Source: Thioclava nitratireducens (GTDB lineage Bacteria > Pseudomonadota > Alphaproteobacteria > Rhodobacterales > Rhodobacteraceae). From it: 64,000 nucleotides of DNA. The stretch spans positions 233,501 to 297,500 of the forward strand of contig NZ_CP019437.1 of NCBI RefSeq assembly GCF_001940525.2, written 5' to 3'. This document shows, piece by piece, positions 1-8,366 of the stretch. The position numbers were made by a program, and so were the translations under genes. The notes under the pieces were generated by a model that saw only the letters and a list, made by a program, of their open reading frames with translations, ran no database searches and had not been told where the DNA came from. Each line of letters begins with the position of its first letter. The stretch's first letter is position 1.

Positions 1-710
1 ACATCGGCGATCTGCTGGCCGTAACGCGGCTGCTGCACATCGGTGATCTGCCCGCGCCCACCATAAGAAATCCGCGCCCCCGCGATCTTGTCATAGGTGA
101 TTTCGTTCTGGCGGCTCACATCCTCGGGGCGCACGAAGCCGGTGACGATCAACTCGCGCACTTCGAAATTCACTCGCACCTCCTGGCTCCCCTGAATGCG
201 CAGCACGCCGTTCGGGAGTGTCTCGATGATCGTGGCGGCCACGCGAAGGGTCAGCTTCTCGTTGCGCGACACTTGCCCGTCGCCGGAATAGGAGGAGTTC
301 GAATTGGTCGCGACGGCATTGGCCATGTTCGCTCCCGCAGGCAGCCGCTTGTCGATGCGCTGCGGAATGCCCAGCATCGAAGGCACCCCCATTGTTTCGG
401 AGCCGTTACGCGAGCGGCCTGTGGAATTCGAGATTTCAGCCTTGTCGTTAATCTCTATCACAACCGTGAGAATGTCACCGCGCTGGGCGGCGCGCTGATC
501 GCCCAGAAGCGAGTTGCGCGCGCCCGACCAAAGCGAAGCTTCCTGCTCGGGCGTGCGGGCCACGGTCGTGGCGGGCAGCGGCGAGGAGGCCATGGCATAG
601 AACTCGTTCCCGCCTTCGACCGGCGTGAAATCGGGGGCCTTACCGACCTGTTCGAGCCGCCCGCAGGCGACAAGCGCAATCGAAAGAAGCAACAGTGCAG
701 GAGATTTCAT
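1..710 (-). CDS. flgH: Flagellar L-ring protein FlgH (3' end cut by window start)
   Basis: FlgH forms the outer-membrane L ring around the flagellar rod. The reading frame starts at the ATG on 710 and stays open to base 1, giving about 236 residues. That is close to full FlgH length, so only the last few residues are missing. The N-terminus is a lipoprotein signal ending LVAC, with the lipidated Cys at about residue 16. A Gly-Asp-rich segment with a DILTVVIEI-like stretch and a C-terminal region ending in TYDKIAGARISYGG-type sequence follow the family pattern. It is the last visible gene of the minus-strand flagellar operon, 24 bp after flgA. Confidence 0.93.
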   Translation of the reverse strand, partial: MKSPALLLLSIALVACGRLEQVGKAPDFTPVEGGNEFYAMASSPLPATTVARTPEQEASLWSGARNSLLGDQRAAQRGDILTVVIEINDKAEISNSTGRSRNGSETMGVPSMLGIPQRIDKRLPAGANMANAVATNSNSSYSGDGQVSRNEKLTLRVAATIIETLPNGVLRIQGSQEVRVNFEVRELIVTGFVRPEDVSRQNEITYDKIAGARISYGGRGQITDVQQPRYGQQIAD

Positions 711-734
711 CGCGAATTCCTCTTTCGGATCCCG

Positions 735-1160
735 TCATCTCGCGACATGGGCGGTTCCATCCGCGCCAAGCGTTGCGGACACCACGGTTTTGGAGGCCGC
801 GTTCATCACGCGGATCGTCTCTCCGATCCCGGCACGGTCGAGCGCGCGGCCTTCGGTACGGATCTCAAGCGATCCGAGGCGGAACAGCAGCGGGATGATC
901 TGGTTACGCTCGACGATCGCGGGTTGGCCGAGATCGCGCGCGCGGATCGGACGCCCGGCATAGATCACCGTGCGCGTCTCGAGGCCGACGGCCTCCTCCG
1001 ACCCGCTCAACGCCCCGACCACTTCGCCCGGCCGCAGCCCGACATCCGCCCGCGTGACGATCGTGCGCGCGCGCAAAGTGTGGAGCGCGACGAGCGTGTC
1101 CGCCGAAGCTTGGCCTGTCAAAAGGCCGGCTAGCGCAATCAGGATCGCCCGAAACAGCAT
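735..1160 (-). CDS. flgA: Flagellar P-ring assembly chaperone FlgA
   Basis: FlgA is a periplasmic chaperone for P-ring (FlgI) assembly. The 141-residue product has an N-terminal signal peptide (residues 1-20, ending ASA). A short SAF-like domain follows, with the typical LRARTIVTRADVGL and RNQIIPLLFR segments. It is shorter than enterobacterial FlgA (about 219 aa), as is usual for the short alphaproteobacterial form. Its start codon overlaps the flgG stop by one base, which suggests translational coupling. It lies between flgG and flgH, as in related flagellar operons. Confidence 0.9.
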   Translation of the reverse strand: MLFRAILIALAGLLTGQASADTLVALHTLRARTIVTRADVGLRPGEVVGALSGSEEAVGLETRTVIYAGRPIRARDLGQPAIVERNQIIPLLFRLGSLEIRTEGRALDRAGIGETIRVMNAASKTVVSATLGADGTAHVAR

Positions 1161-1945
1161 CAGCGCACCTGCGTCGTTGCGCCGAGCATCTGGTCCGCGG
1201 CCGAAATCACCTTCGCGTTCAGCTCGTAGCCGCGCTGCGCCTTGATCAACTCCGTGATCTCGCGCACCGGATCGACCGAGCTTTCCTCCAGATAGCCCTG
1301 CCGCAGCGTGCCCAATTCGTCCGCGCCGGGCGTGTTTACGTTGGGTGGCCCCGAGGCCCCGGTTTCGAGAAACAGGTTCGAGCCCATCGCCTCGAGCCCT
1401 TTCTGGTTCGAGAAATTCGCGAGGGTGAACTGCCCCAATAGTTGCGGCGCCACCTGATTGCTGAAATAGGCATAGACCTCGCCCTGAGCGTTGATGACGA
1501 TCGCCCGAGCATCGTTCGGGATCGTCATCTCGGGCGCGACCGGGTAGCCGTCGGAGGTCACGATCTGGCCTGTGCCGTTGCGTTTCAGCCCACCATCGCG
1601 CGTATAGGCGGAGATGCCCGATGGCAGCATCACCTCCAGATATCCATTGCCATCGATCGCGACGTCCAGATCGCCGCCCGTGGCGCTGAGCGAGCCCTGC
1701 GCGACATTGACCGTCACCGCGGTCGGGCGCACCCCGAGGCCGAGCTGAACGCCGGCGGGAATGGTCGTCCCGTCGGTCGCGTTGATCGTGCCAGGGCGGG
1801 TCGCCTGCTGATAGAAGAGATCGGCGAATTCGGCGCGGCGCGCATTGTAGCCGGTGGTCGACATGTTCGCGAGGTTGTTGGAAATCACCTCGACGCGCAT
1901 CTGTTGCGCGCTCATGCCGGTGGCCGCGATCTGAAGCGCTCTCAT
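1160..1945 (-). CDS. flgG: Flagellar distal rod protein FlgG
   Basis: FlgG builds the distal rod of the flagellar basal body. The 261-residue length is standard. The N-terminus carries the rod/hook signature (ALQIAATGMSAQQ, then NNLANMSTTGYNARR, about residues 3-37). The C-terminal helix (SSVDPVREITELIKAQRGYE) is the conserved flg_bbr_C region. The gene sits 14 bp after flgF and overlaps flgA. An AGGAGACC ribosome-binding site precedes the ATG. Product identity is secure because FlgG and FlgF occur as adjacent paralogues here. Confidence 0.97.
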   Translation of the reverse strand: MRALQIAATGMSAQQMRVEVISNNLANMSTTGYNARRAEFADLFYQQATRPGTINATDGTTIPAGVQLGLGVRPTAVTVNVAQGSLSATGGDLDVAIDGNGYLEVMLPSGISAYTRDGGLKRNGTGQIVTSDGYPVAPEMTIPNDARAIVINAQGEVYAYFSNQVAPQLLGQFTLANFSNQKGLEAMGSNLFLETGASGPPNVNTPGADELGTLRQGYLEESSVDPVREITELIKAQRGYELNAKVISAADQMLGATTQVR

Positions 1946-1959
1946 GTCATGGTCTCCTG

Positions 1960-2676
1960 TTAGCGGGCGAGCGTCTGGATGACGCTGCGAATTCGTTCGT
2001 CTTCGCGTTCGAGAAAGGCCTGTCCCATCTCGTAGGCGCGCTGGACCTCGATCATGCGTGCGATCTCGGTGACCGGATCGACGTTGCTGTCTTCGAGAAA
2101 ACCTTGCATCAGCACCGCGCCCTCGACAGGTTCGGCGCCCGCCTCGGCGGTGAACCGCGTGCCCCCGACGTGGCGCAATCCGTTGGGATCTGTGGGAAGA
2201 TAGACGCCGACCTGCGCGATCGGCTGGCCATTGTTGGACAGCGTGCCATCGGCCGCGAGCGCGACCGAGCTCGCCCCGGACGGGATCGCCACCGGGGTGC
2301 CGCCGGAATCGAGGAGGCGATAGCCGTCGGGCGTCAACAACTCGCCCGCGGCGGAAGGAATGAAGCTTCCCGCCCGCGTCAGCTGATTGCCCTGCGGGGT
2401 CTCGATCATGAAGAACCCCTCGCCCTCGATCGCGAAGTCAAAGACCCCCCCCGTCTGGGTCAGCCCCCCCTGGCTCCGGTCGATCATGCGGCCATGCGCG
2501 CGCGCCATCGACAGCGAAGGCTCGTTGCCCTCGAGCCCCGAAAGGTATTCGGAGAAGATCACCCCTTCGCGCCGGAAGCCCGTCGTCGAGACATTCGCGA
2601 TGTTGTTGGCGACAGTGCGCATTTCGCGCATCAGGCCGGATTGCCGCGTCAGCGTGGCATAGATCGCGTTATCCAT
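1960..2676 (-). CDS. flgF: Flagellar proximal rod protein FlgF
   Basis: FlgF is a proximal rod subunit. The 238-residue product starts with the rod-protein helix (MRTVANNIANVSTTGFRR at about residues 19-36). It has the central FDFAIEGEGFFMIETPQG segment typical of FlgF and ends with the NVDPVTEIARMIEVQRAYE helix. It lies one base after the fliQ stop and 14 bp before flgG. Compared with FlgG it is shorter and has the FlgF-type central domain. Confidence 0.96.
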   Translation of the reverse strand: MDNAIYATLTRQSGLMREMRTVANNIANVSTTGFRREGVIFSEYLSGLEGNEPSLSMARAHGRMIDRSQGGLTQTGGVFDFAIEGEGFFMIETPQGNQLTRAGSFIPSAAGELLTPDGYRLLDSGGTPVAIPSGASSVALAADGTLSNNGQPIAQVGVYLPTDPNGLRHVGGTRFTAEAGAEPVEGAVLMQGFLEDSNVDPVTEIARMIEVQRAYEMGQAFLEREDERIRSVIQTLAR

Positions 2677-2677
2677 C

Positions 2678-2944
2678 TTAGCCCCCGGCGATGATCGGCA
2701 GGAGGGAGCGGGTGAAGAACTCCACCAGCTTTTCCGACATGAAACTCATCGACACCCAGAACACGACGAGCATCGCGCCCACTTTCGGCACGAATGTCAG
2801 CGTCATTTCCTGCACCGAGGTCAACGCTTGAAAGAGGCCGATCGTCACCCCGGCGACAAGGGCGACCGACAGCAGCGGCGCCGCGATCAGCACGGCGATC
2901 CACAGGCCCTGCCGAAGCGTGTCGAAGAAGATCGCGTCCTGCAT
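2678..2944 (-). CDS. fliQ: Flagellar export apparatus protein FliQ
   Basis: FliQ is a small inner-membrane subunit of the flagellar type III export gate (the FliP-FliQ-FliR complex). The 88-residue product has two hydrophobic helices (about residues 15-40 and 52-70) around the conserved GLFQALTSVQEMTLTFVPK loop. Length and motif match the family. Its start overlaps the fliE stop by one base. An export gene embedded between hook-basal genes (flgC-fliE-fliQ-flgF) is typical of this alphaproteobacterial flagellar cluster. Confidence 0.95.
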   Translation of the reverse strand: MQDAIFFDTLRQGLWIAVLIAAPLLSVALVAGVTIGLFQALTSVQEMTLTFVPKVGAMLVVFWVSMSFMSEKLVEFFTRSLLPIIAGG

Positions 2945-3234
2945 CAGACCGGCATCCTGAGAATTTCCTGATAGGCCTCGACGACCTTGTTGCGGACGGT
3001 CACCGCGGTCTCGATCGCGAGTTCACTCTGCGCGAGGGCCTGCACCAGCGCGTGCGGATCGGCCTTGCCCGTCATTGCAGATTTGGCGACGTCTTCGCCT
3101 GCCTTTACCGCATCGACGAAAGAACTCGCCGCCTGTTCGAAAAGGGGGCCCGGCCCGGAACCACCCGTTTTCGGCGGGACAGCGGCCCGGGCCTGGGCGT
3201 AGCTTTGCGTTGCAAGGGAGGTGTTCAAATCCAT
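2944..3234 (-). CDS. fliE: Flagellar hook-basal body complex protein FliE
   Basis: FliE is the junction subunit linking the MS ring and export gate to the proximal rod. The 96-residue product has a disordered N-terminus and a conserved C-terminal half. That half contains the QALAQSELAIETAVTVRNKV helix and ends with VEAYQEILRMPV, the FliE signature. It sits 18 bp after flgC and overlaps fliQ by one base, inside the same operon. Confidence 0.95.
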   Translation of the reverse strand: MDLNTSLATQSYAQARAAVPPKTGGSGPGPLFEQAASSFVDAVKAGEDVAKSAMTGKADPHALVQALAQSELAIETAVTVRNKVVEAYQEILRMPV

Positions 3235-3252
3235 TCTAGATCTCCTCGGTCC

Positions 3253-3651
3253 TTAGCGGCGAAGCAGTTCGAGCAGGGAGGCCGACATTTGCCGGGCCTG
3301 ATCGAACATGCGCAAATTCGCCTCGTAGCTGCGCTGCGCTTCGCGCGCGTCAGCGATTTCGACCACCAGATCGACATTCGAGCCGTCGTAGTAGCCGTTC
3401 TCGTCGGCCATCGGATGGCCAGGATCGTAAATACGTGTGAGTTCCGTACGGTCGAGCCGGACCGGGCCGAGCGCAACCTCCCCGGTTCGTCCGCCCGCCT
3501 CGACGACCTCCTCGAAGGCCGCCATCTTGCGGCGATAGCCGGGGGTGTCGGCATTCGCGATATTTTCGGAACTGTGCCGAAGCCGCATCGCCTGCGCTTT
3601 CATGCCCGAGGCGGAGAGCGCCATGGATTGGGTGAAATCGGTCATCCTCAT
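3253..3651 (-). CDS. flgC: Flagellar proximal rod protein FlgC
   Basis: FlgC is a proximal rod subunit. The 132-residue product has the N-terminal rod signature ending in ENIANADTPGYRRK (about residues 28-41). Its C-terminus contains NVDLVVEIADAREAQRSYEANL, the FlgC-type terminal helix. The length matches the family (about 134-138 aa). The start overlaps the flgB stop by four bases (ATGA-type coupling), and fliE follows after 18 bp. Confidence 0.96.
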   Translation of the reverse strand: MRMTDFTQSMALSASGMKAQAMRLRHSSENIANADTPGYRRKMAAFEEVVEAGGRTGEVALGPVRLDRTELTRIYDPGHPMADENGYYDGSNVDLVVEIADAREAQRSYEANLRMFDQARQMSASLLELLRR

Positions 3652-4034
3652 CCCCTCCCAAGCGAACTGCGCAAGATGTTGAGTGAGGAGCGGTAGATCG
3701 CGAGCGACAGGTCATGCTCGCGCTTCACCTCGACCGAGCGGACCATCTCCTCTTCCAGCGAAACGGCATTGCCATCGGGCGAGGTCACCCCGGGGGAGGC
3801 GAGCGGTTCCGGTCCGGTCGTGATCGTCGACGCGGCGCCGATATGGCCGGGCCGCGTCGCGCGCAGGTCGCCGCCGACCTCGCTACGATAGAGGTCTTCG
3901 AAAGGCGGCAGATCCCGCGCCGCGTAGCCGGGCGTGTCCGCATTGGCGATATTTTTCGCAACCGCGTTCTGGCGGGCTGCTGCGTGTCGGGCCATCGCAC
4001 TGGCCATTTTCATGATCTCAATCTTCTCGAACAT
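3648..4034 (-). CDS. flgB: Flagellar proximal rod protein FlgB
   Basis: FlgB is a proximal rod subunit and the first gene of this minus-strand flagellar operon. The 128-residue product has the KNIANADTPGYAARDL signature (about residues 27-42) and a C-terminal SVEVKREHDLSLAIYRSSLNILR helix. It is divergent from fliI across 80 bp that hold a CtrA-like box (4056-4070) and a GANTC site (4075-4079). A GGAGAAG ribosome-binding site precedes the start. Confidence 0.96.
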   Translation of the reverse strand: MFEKIEIMKMASAMARHAAARQNAVAKNIANADTPGYAARDLPPFEDLYRSEVGGDLRATRPGHIGAASTITTGPEPLASPGVTSPDGNAVSLEEEMVRSVEVKREHDLSLAIYRSSLNILRSSLGRG

Positions 4035-4055
4035 CGGGGCTTCTCCTCCGAGCTA

Positions 4056-4070
4056 TCAACCAAGCTTTAA
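4056..4070. promoter_or_regulatory. CtrA-like box between divergent flgB and fliI
   Basis: The sequence TCAA-N7-TTAA lies centrally in the 80 bp between the two flagellar transcription units. The known CtrA site in alphaproteobacteria is TTAA-N7-TTAA, so seven of eight defined bases match with exact spacing. A GANTC methylation site (GAATC, 4075-4079) lies 5 bp away. CtrA control of flagellar genes is known in this family. Binding here is inferred. Confidence 0.5.
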
Positions 4071-4114
4071 GAGCGAATCGTTTAGAAAACCTTTCGAGAA
4101 CATCGGAGGCCAGA

Positions 4115-5440
4115 ATGGCATTTGCGGGATTCGACCTGTTGCACGCCGAAATGCGCGCTATCGCCAGCGCCCACGCCGTCGGGCGCGTGCGCGAGGTGCG
4201 GCGCGGGATGATCGAGGTCAGCGGTCTCGACCGTTCGGCGGCCCTAGGCGACCGCGCGACGATTCGCTGCCAAAGCGGGCGCGAGATCGGCGCGGAAGTT
4301 CTGTCGCTGACGCGCGGGGCGGTCACCGTGCTGCCAGACGGAGCCGCCGATGGCGTGGCGATCGACGACGAGGTGGAGCTGCTCGGTCAGGGCGGGATCG
4401 CTCCGCATGACAGCTGGGTCGGGCGCATCATCGACCCGTTCGGAAAGCCGCTCGACGGGCAACCGCTGATCCACGGCGCGCGCGAGCGCGAATTGCGCGC
4501 AAGCCCTCCGCCTGCCGCCCAGCGCAAGCGGTTGGGCGGCCGGTTGGAGACGTCACTCGCCGCTTTCGACACGATGCTGCCATTGGTCCAAGGCCAAAGG
4601 GTCGGCCTTTTCGCGGGATCGGGCGTCGGAAAATCCTCGCTATTGGCGAGTTTCGCGCGCGGGGTGTCTGCCGATATCGTCGTCATCGCGCTGATCGGCG
4701 AACGCGGCCGGGAATTGCGGGAATTCGTCGAAAAGACCCTTGGCCCGGAGGGGATGGCCCGCGCGGTGATCGTCGCCGCAACCTCGGATCAATCGCCGCT
4801 GGTGCGCCGTCGCTGCGCCTGGGCCGCGATGGCCGTGGCCGAGCATTTCCGCGATGCGGGCCAGCACGTGCTTTTCCTCGCCGACTCGATCACGCGCTTT
4901 GCGGAAGCCCATCGTGAGGTCGCTTTGGCCGGGGGCGAGCCCGCCTCGCTGCGCGGCTATCCGCCCTCGACCTCCTATCAGATCATGGCCTTGGGCGAGC
5001 GCGCGGGCCCCGGCGCCGAAGGTCAGGGCGACATCACCGGTATCTTCTCGGTCCTCGTGGCCGGTTCCGATATGGACGAGCCGATCGCCGATATCCTGCG
5101 CGGCGTGCTCGACGGGCATGTCGTGCTGGAGCGCGAGATTGCGGAGCGTGGGCGCTTCCCGGCGATCAATATGCTGCGTTCGGTCTCGCGCTCGCTGCCC
5201 GACGCGGCGGATCCCGAGGAAAACCGGCTGATCGGCAAGGCGCGCAGCCTGCTCGGCGCCTATGACCGGGCCGAGATGATGATTCAGGCGGGGCTATATG
5301 CGGAAGGCTCGGACAAACGCATCGACGCGGCGATCAAGGTCTGGCCCGAACTGGACGCCTTCATTGCCGAACCCGCCCCCGCCGGCAGCGCGGGCAGTTT
5401 CGCGCGGCTGCGCACGATCCTGTCGCAGGTGCCGGGATAG
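4115..5440 (+). CDS. fliI: Flagellar type III export ATPase FliI
   Basis: FliI is the cytoplasmic ATPase of the flagellar export apparatus. The 441-residue product resembles the F1 beta subunit. It has an N-terminal beta-barrel region (residues 1-90), a Walker A GSGVGKSS at about 168-175, IGERGRELREF after it, Walker B LFLADSITRFAE, and the PPSTSYQIMALGERAG segment. GGAGG precedes the ATG. It is divergent from the flgB operon. No fliH or fliJ is adjacent, so those partners must lie elsewhere or be too diverged to recognise. It converges on the TSUP gene with only 3 bp between stops. Confidence 0.96.
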   Translation: MAFAGFDLLHAEMRAIASAHAVGRVREVRRGMIEVSGLDRSAALGDRATIRCQSGREIGAEVLSLTRGAVTVLPDGAADGVAIDDEVELLGQGGIAPHDSWVGRIIDPFGKPLDGQPLIHGARERELRASPPPAAQRKRLGGRLETSLAAFDTMLPLVQGQRVGLFAGSGVGKSSLLASFARGVSADIVVIALIGERGRELREFVEKTLGPEGMARAVIVAATSDQSPLVRRRCAWAAMAVAEHFRDAGQHVLFLADSITRFAEAHREVALAGGEPASLRGYPPSTSYQIMALGERAGPGAEGQGDITGIFSVLVAGSDMDEPIADILRGVLDGHVVLEREIAERGRFPAINMLRSVSRSLPDAADPEENRLIGKARSLLGAYDRAEMMIQAGLYAEGSDKRIDAAIKVWPELDAFIAEPAPAGSAGSFARLRTILSQVPG

Positions 5441-5443
5441 GGT

Positions 5444-6208
5444 CTACATCAGGTCCCAAAGCAGCTTCGCGGCCAGCAGCGTCGAGGTCGTCACCAGCAG
5501 CGGCTTGATCAGCCGCGCGCCCACCCGCATCGCAAGCCGCGAGCCCAGCCGCGCCCCGGCGATCTGCGCCAGCCCCATCGCGATGCCTAGCACCCAGAGC
5601 GGCGAGCCGACCAGCAGGAACCCCGTCAGCCCCCCGATATTCGACGAGAAGTTCAGCAGTTTCGTATGTGCCGTCGCCTTGAGCACGCCGTAACCCGCCA
5701 GCGTCACGAAACCGATCATGAAGAACGAGCCCGTCCCCGGCCCGATCAGCCCGTCGTAAAAGCCGATCACCGGCACGAAGGCGGCGGTGAACAGGCCGGG
5801 CCGAATACGCTGCACCCGATCCGTGTCGTCCAAACCCGGCCGCAAAGCGAAAAACGCGGCGATTGCGACGAGGATGAACGGCAGGGCGATCTCGATCTTG
5901 TCGGTCGGGATGCGCGACACGAGAAGCGCCCCCGCGAGCCCTCCGAGGAACCCGATCACGGCGGCCAGTAGCTGTTTTCGCAGCACCACATGGCCCGAAG
6001 CCGCGTAGGAAATCGCCGCCGTCGCCGCGCCGAACGTGCCCTGAATCTTGTTCGTCGCGAGCGACTGAACCGGCGGCACGCCCGCCAGCAAAAGCGCCGG
6101 CACCGTGATCAGCCCGCCGCCGCCCGCGATGGAATCGACCACCCCCGCCGCAAAGGCCGCGCCGATCAGCATCACCACCAGATCGAGAGGAAGTTCAAAC
6201 ATTTGCAC
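5444..6208 (-). CDS. TSUP (TauE/SafE) family membrane permease
   Basis: This is a probable inner-membrane transporter of the sulfite exporter TauE/SafE family. The 254-residue length is typical. About seven to eight hydrophobic helices alternate with the repeated motifs of the family: AGVVDSIAGGGGLITVPALL near the N-terminus (residues 21-40) and the matching second-half segment GFYDGLIGPGTGSFFMIGFV. Substrates of such proteins range from sulfite and sulfoacetate to other organic anions, and nothing in the neighbourhood specifies one here. It converges with fliI. Confidence 0.9.
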   Translation of the reverse strand: MQMFELPLDLVVMLIGAAFAAGVVDSIAGGGGLITVPALLLAGVPPVQSLATNKIQGTFGAATAAISYAASGHVVLRKQLLAAVIGFLGGLAGALLVSRIPTDKIEIALPFILVAIAAFFALRPGLDDTDRVQRIRPGLFTAAFVPVIGFYDGLIGPGTGSFFMIGFVTLAGYGVLKATAHTKLLNFSSNIGGLTGFLLVGSPLWVLGIAMGLAQIAGARLGSRLAMRVGARLIKPLLVTTSTLLAAKLLWDLM

Positions 6209-6320
6209 CCCGGTCAGAAGACAGCCGCCTCTTGTCCTGCCCGCGCCGCGAAAAGTAAAGCCGTTGCCTCAACGGGGCTGCAGCCGCTATCACCGACCCA
6301 TAGCCTTGCGGAAGACCCAG

Positions 6321-6374
6321 ATGACCCATTCGCGCTCCGAAACCGTCCCCCTCTCCGCGAAGGCCGCGTCGTGA
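6321..6374 (+). CDS. Possible 17-codon upstream ORF coupled to the CPBP gene
   Basis: A short frame starts at ATG 6321 with GGAAG 6-7 bases upstream. It encodes MTHSRSETVPLSAKAAS and stops at TGA 6372-6374, whose first two bases are shared with the GTG start of the CPBP gene. This could be a translated leader that couples expression, or the genuine N-terminus displaced by a frameshift. Neither is proven. No homologue is recognised. Confidence 0.3.
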   Translation: MTHSRSETVPLSAKAAS

Positions 6375-7264
6375 TCGCGCGGACCCACCGATATGCGCCG
6401 CTCGATGCTTTCGCGGCCCCTGCGAAACCCTATTCCCAGATCTGGCGCGGGATGCTCGGACTGGGCGTGATCGTCGCCTTCTACCTGCTCAGCGGCTGGG
6501 CGATGATCCTGTTCTTCTCCTCGATGCTCGACGATTTTTCGATGCTCAGGCTGTTTCAGGAAATCGCCCATGGTTCGACCCCGCGCGGCCTCGCCATCCT
6601 GCTTGCAACCTTCGCGCCGCTTCTGATCGCGACCTTCCTCGTCAGCCGCCACTTGCACCACCGCGCGGCGGCGACGTTGTTCGGAAAGCAGAGCCTCTCG
6701 ACATTCGCGAAGGTGCTGCCGACGCTGTTGCTCTTTGCTTTTTTCTCCTTCGCGCTCACCCAGTTCAGCGAATCCACGGCCCGCTCCAATCCGCTGATGA
6801 ACGTGCTGGGCTGGGCGCCGATCGCACTGCCGCTTCTGTTCGTCCAGATCGCCACCGAAGAGGTCCTGTTTCGCGGCTACCTGCTGCAGCAGCTCGCAGC
6901 GCGCTGGCGCAGCCCCCTGGTCTGGATGGTCCTGCCCTCGGCGCTCTTCGGGGCGCTGCACTATTCGCCCGGCACTTATGGCAGCAACGCGTTCTGGCCC
7001 GCGCTCTGGGCCTTCGGCTTCGGCTGCCTCGCGAGCGACCTGACCGCGCGCACCGGCAATCTCGGGGCCGCCCTCGCGCTGCATTTCGCCAATAACTTCG
7101 GCTCACTTTTCCTCGTGGGCTTCTACGGCCAGCTCGACGGGCTGGCGCTCTACACGATCGTGATCAATACACGCGACTTGTGGGACCTCTTGCCGTGGCT
7201 CGTTCTCGACATGCTGCATCTGTTGATCGCGTGGCTGTTGATCCGCCTCACCCTGCGCGTCTGA
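6371..7264 (+). CDS. CPBP-family intramembrane metalloprotease-like protein
   Basis: This is a polytopic membrane protein of the CPBP (CAAX protease / bacteriocin-processing, Abi) family, 297 residues from the chosen GTG. Visible motifs are ATEEVLFRGYLLQQ (the EExxxR motif) and a downstream FGALHYSPG with the conserved His, within about seven hydrophobic helices. The GTG at 6371 is chosen because GAAGG lies about 7 bases upstream and similarity to relatives seems to begin at YAPLDAF. The frame is also open further upstream without a credible start. A 17-codon frame (ATG 6321, GGAAG upstream) ends in a TGA overlapping this GTG. Substrate unknown. Confidence 0.82.
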   Translation: MIARTHRYAPLDAFAAPAKPYSQIWRGMLGLGVIVAFYLLSGWAMILFFSSMLDDFSMLRLFQEIAHGSTPRGLAILLATFAPLLIATFLVSRHLHHRAAATLFGKQSLSTFAKVLPTLLLFAFFSFALTQFSESTARSNPLMNVLGWAPIALPLLFVQIATEEVLFRGYLLQQLAARWRSPLVWMVLPSALFGALHYSPGTYGSNAFWPALWAFGFGCLASDLTARTGNLGAALALHFANNFGSLFLVGFYGQLDGLALYTIVINTRDLWDLLPWLVLDMLHLLIAWLLIRLTLRV

Positions 7265-7330
7265 TTGCAATTCACGCAGGGGCGGCGTATTTCAAGCCAA
7301 ACCGACCCGCCCCAGCGAGAGGCTCTTACG

Positions 7331-8275
7331 ATGAACTGGATCACCAATTACGTCCGTCCTCGGATTAACTCGCTGTTTTCGCGCCGCGAAGTGCCCGAGA
7401 ACCTTTGGACGAAATGTCCCGAATGCGGGACGATGCTGTTCCACCGGGAGCTGTCGGACAATCTGAACGTCTGCACCAATTGCGACCATCACCTCGCGAT
7501 CACGCCCCGCGTGCGCTTCGAGGCGCTGTTCGACGGTGGCATCTTCTCCGAAGTGAAAGTGCCCGAACCGATCGCCGATCCGCTGCATTTCAAGGATCAG
7601 AAACGCTATCCGGACCGGATGAAGGCGGCACAGAAATCGACCGGCGAGAAAGAGGCGATGCTGGTGGCCGAGGGCGAGATCGGGCGCACGCCGATCGTCG
7701 CGGCCGCGCAAGACTTCACCTTCATGGGCGGCTCGATGGGCATGTATGTCGGCAACGCGATCATCGCGGCGGCCGAGCGTGCGGTGAAGCTCAAGCGTCC
7801 GCTGGTGCTGTTCTCGGCGGCTGGCGGCGCGCGGATGCAGGAAGGTATCCTGTCGCTGATGCAGATGCCACGCACCACTGTCGCCGTGCAGATGCTCAAG
7901 GAAGCGGGCCTTCCCTATATCGTCGTTCTGACCCATCCGACGACCGGCGGCGTGACCGCCTCCTACGCGATGCTGGGCGACGTGCATATCGCCGAACCCA
8001 ATGCGCTGATCTGCTTCGCGGGCCCCCGCGTGATCGAACAGACGATCCGCGAAAAGCTGCCCGAAGGCTTCCAGCGCGCGGAATATCTGCTCGATCACGG
8101 GATGCTCGACCGCGTGACGCATCGCATGAAGATGCGCGACGAGCTGATCACCATCCTGCGCATGCTGATGAACCTGCCGCCTGCGGTGAAGGGCGATCTG
8201 CCCGCGCCGGAGAAGGCCCCCGAGGTAGCGGTCGCCGAGGCAGCTCCCGAGGCCGAGGCGAAGCCCAAGACCTGA
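7331..8275 (+). CDS. accD: Acetyl-CoA carboxylase carboxyltransferase subunit beta
   Basis: AccD pairs with AccA to transfer the carboxyl group from biotin to acetyl-CoA, making malonyl-CoA for fatty acid synthesis. The 314-residue product has the N-terminal zinc ribbon (Cys29, Cys32, Cys48, Cys51). A crotonase-like core follows, with SAAGGARMQEG and THPTTGGVTASYAMLGD. The C-terminal 30 residues are Ala/Glu/Pro-rich and look disordered. The start at MNWITNY is set by family similarity and an AGAGAGG site upstream. The folC gene follows, a common arrangement. Confidence 0.97.
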   Translation: MNWITNYVRPRINSLFSRREVPENLWTKCPECGTMLFHRELSDNLNVCTNCDHHLAITPRVRFEALFDGGIFSEVKVPEPIADPLHFKDQKRYPDRMKAAQKSTGEKEAMLVAEGEIGRTPIVAAAQDFTFMGGSMGMYVGNAIIAAAERAVKLKRPLVLFSAAGGARMQEGILSLMQMPRTTVAVQMLKEAGLPYIVVLTHPTTGGVTASYAMLGDVHIAEPNALICFAGPRVIEQTIREKLPEGFQRAEYLLDHGMLDRVTHRMKMRDELITILRMLMNLPPAVKGDLPAPEKAPEVAVAEAAPEAEAKPKT

Positions 8276-8283
8276 TCTTCGTA

Positions 8284-8334
8284 TTGGCTGAAATATCCCG
8301 GGGGGCGGCGCCAGCCGCGGGGGCAGCGTCCCCT
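8284..8334 (+). repeat. Intergenic AAATATCCCGGGGG/GC-hairpin repeat, copy A
   Basis: This copy runs TTGGCTGAAATATCCCGGGG, then a CGGC/GCCG hairpin, then GGGGGCAGCGTCCCC, between accD and folC. It shares its box-hairpin-hairpin order with copies at 38.6-38.8 and 60.5 kb. Unlike those copies, its GGGATATTT end points back towards the upstream gene rather than away from it. Confidence 0.7.
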
Positions 8335-8366
8335 CTCCGGTCCGCCATCTAAGGCCGGAGGGGCCG

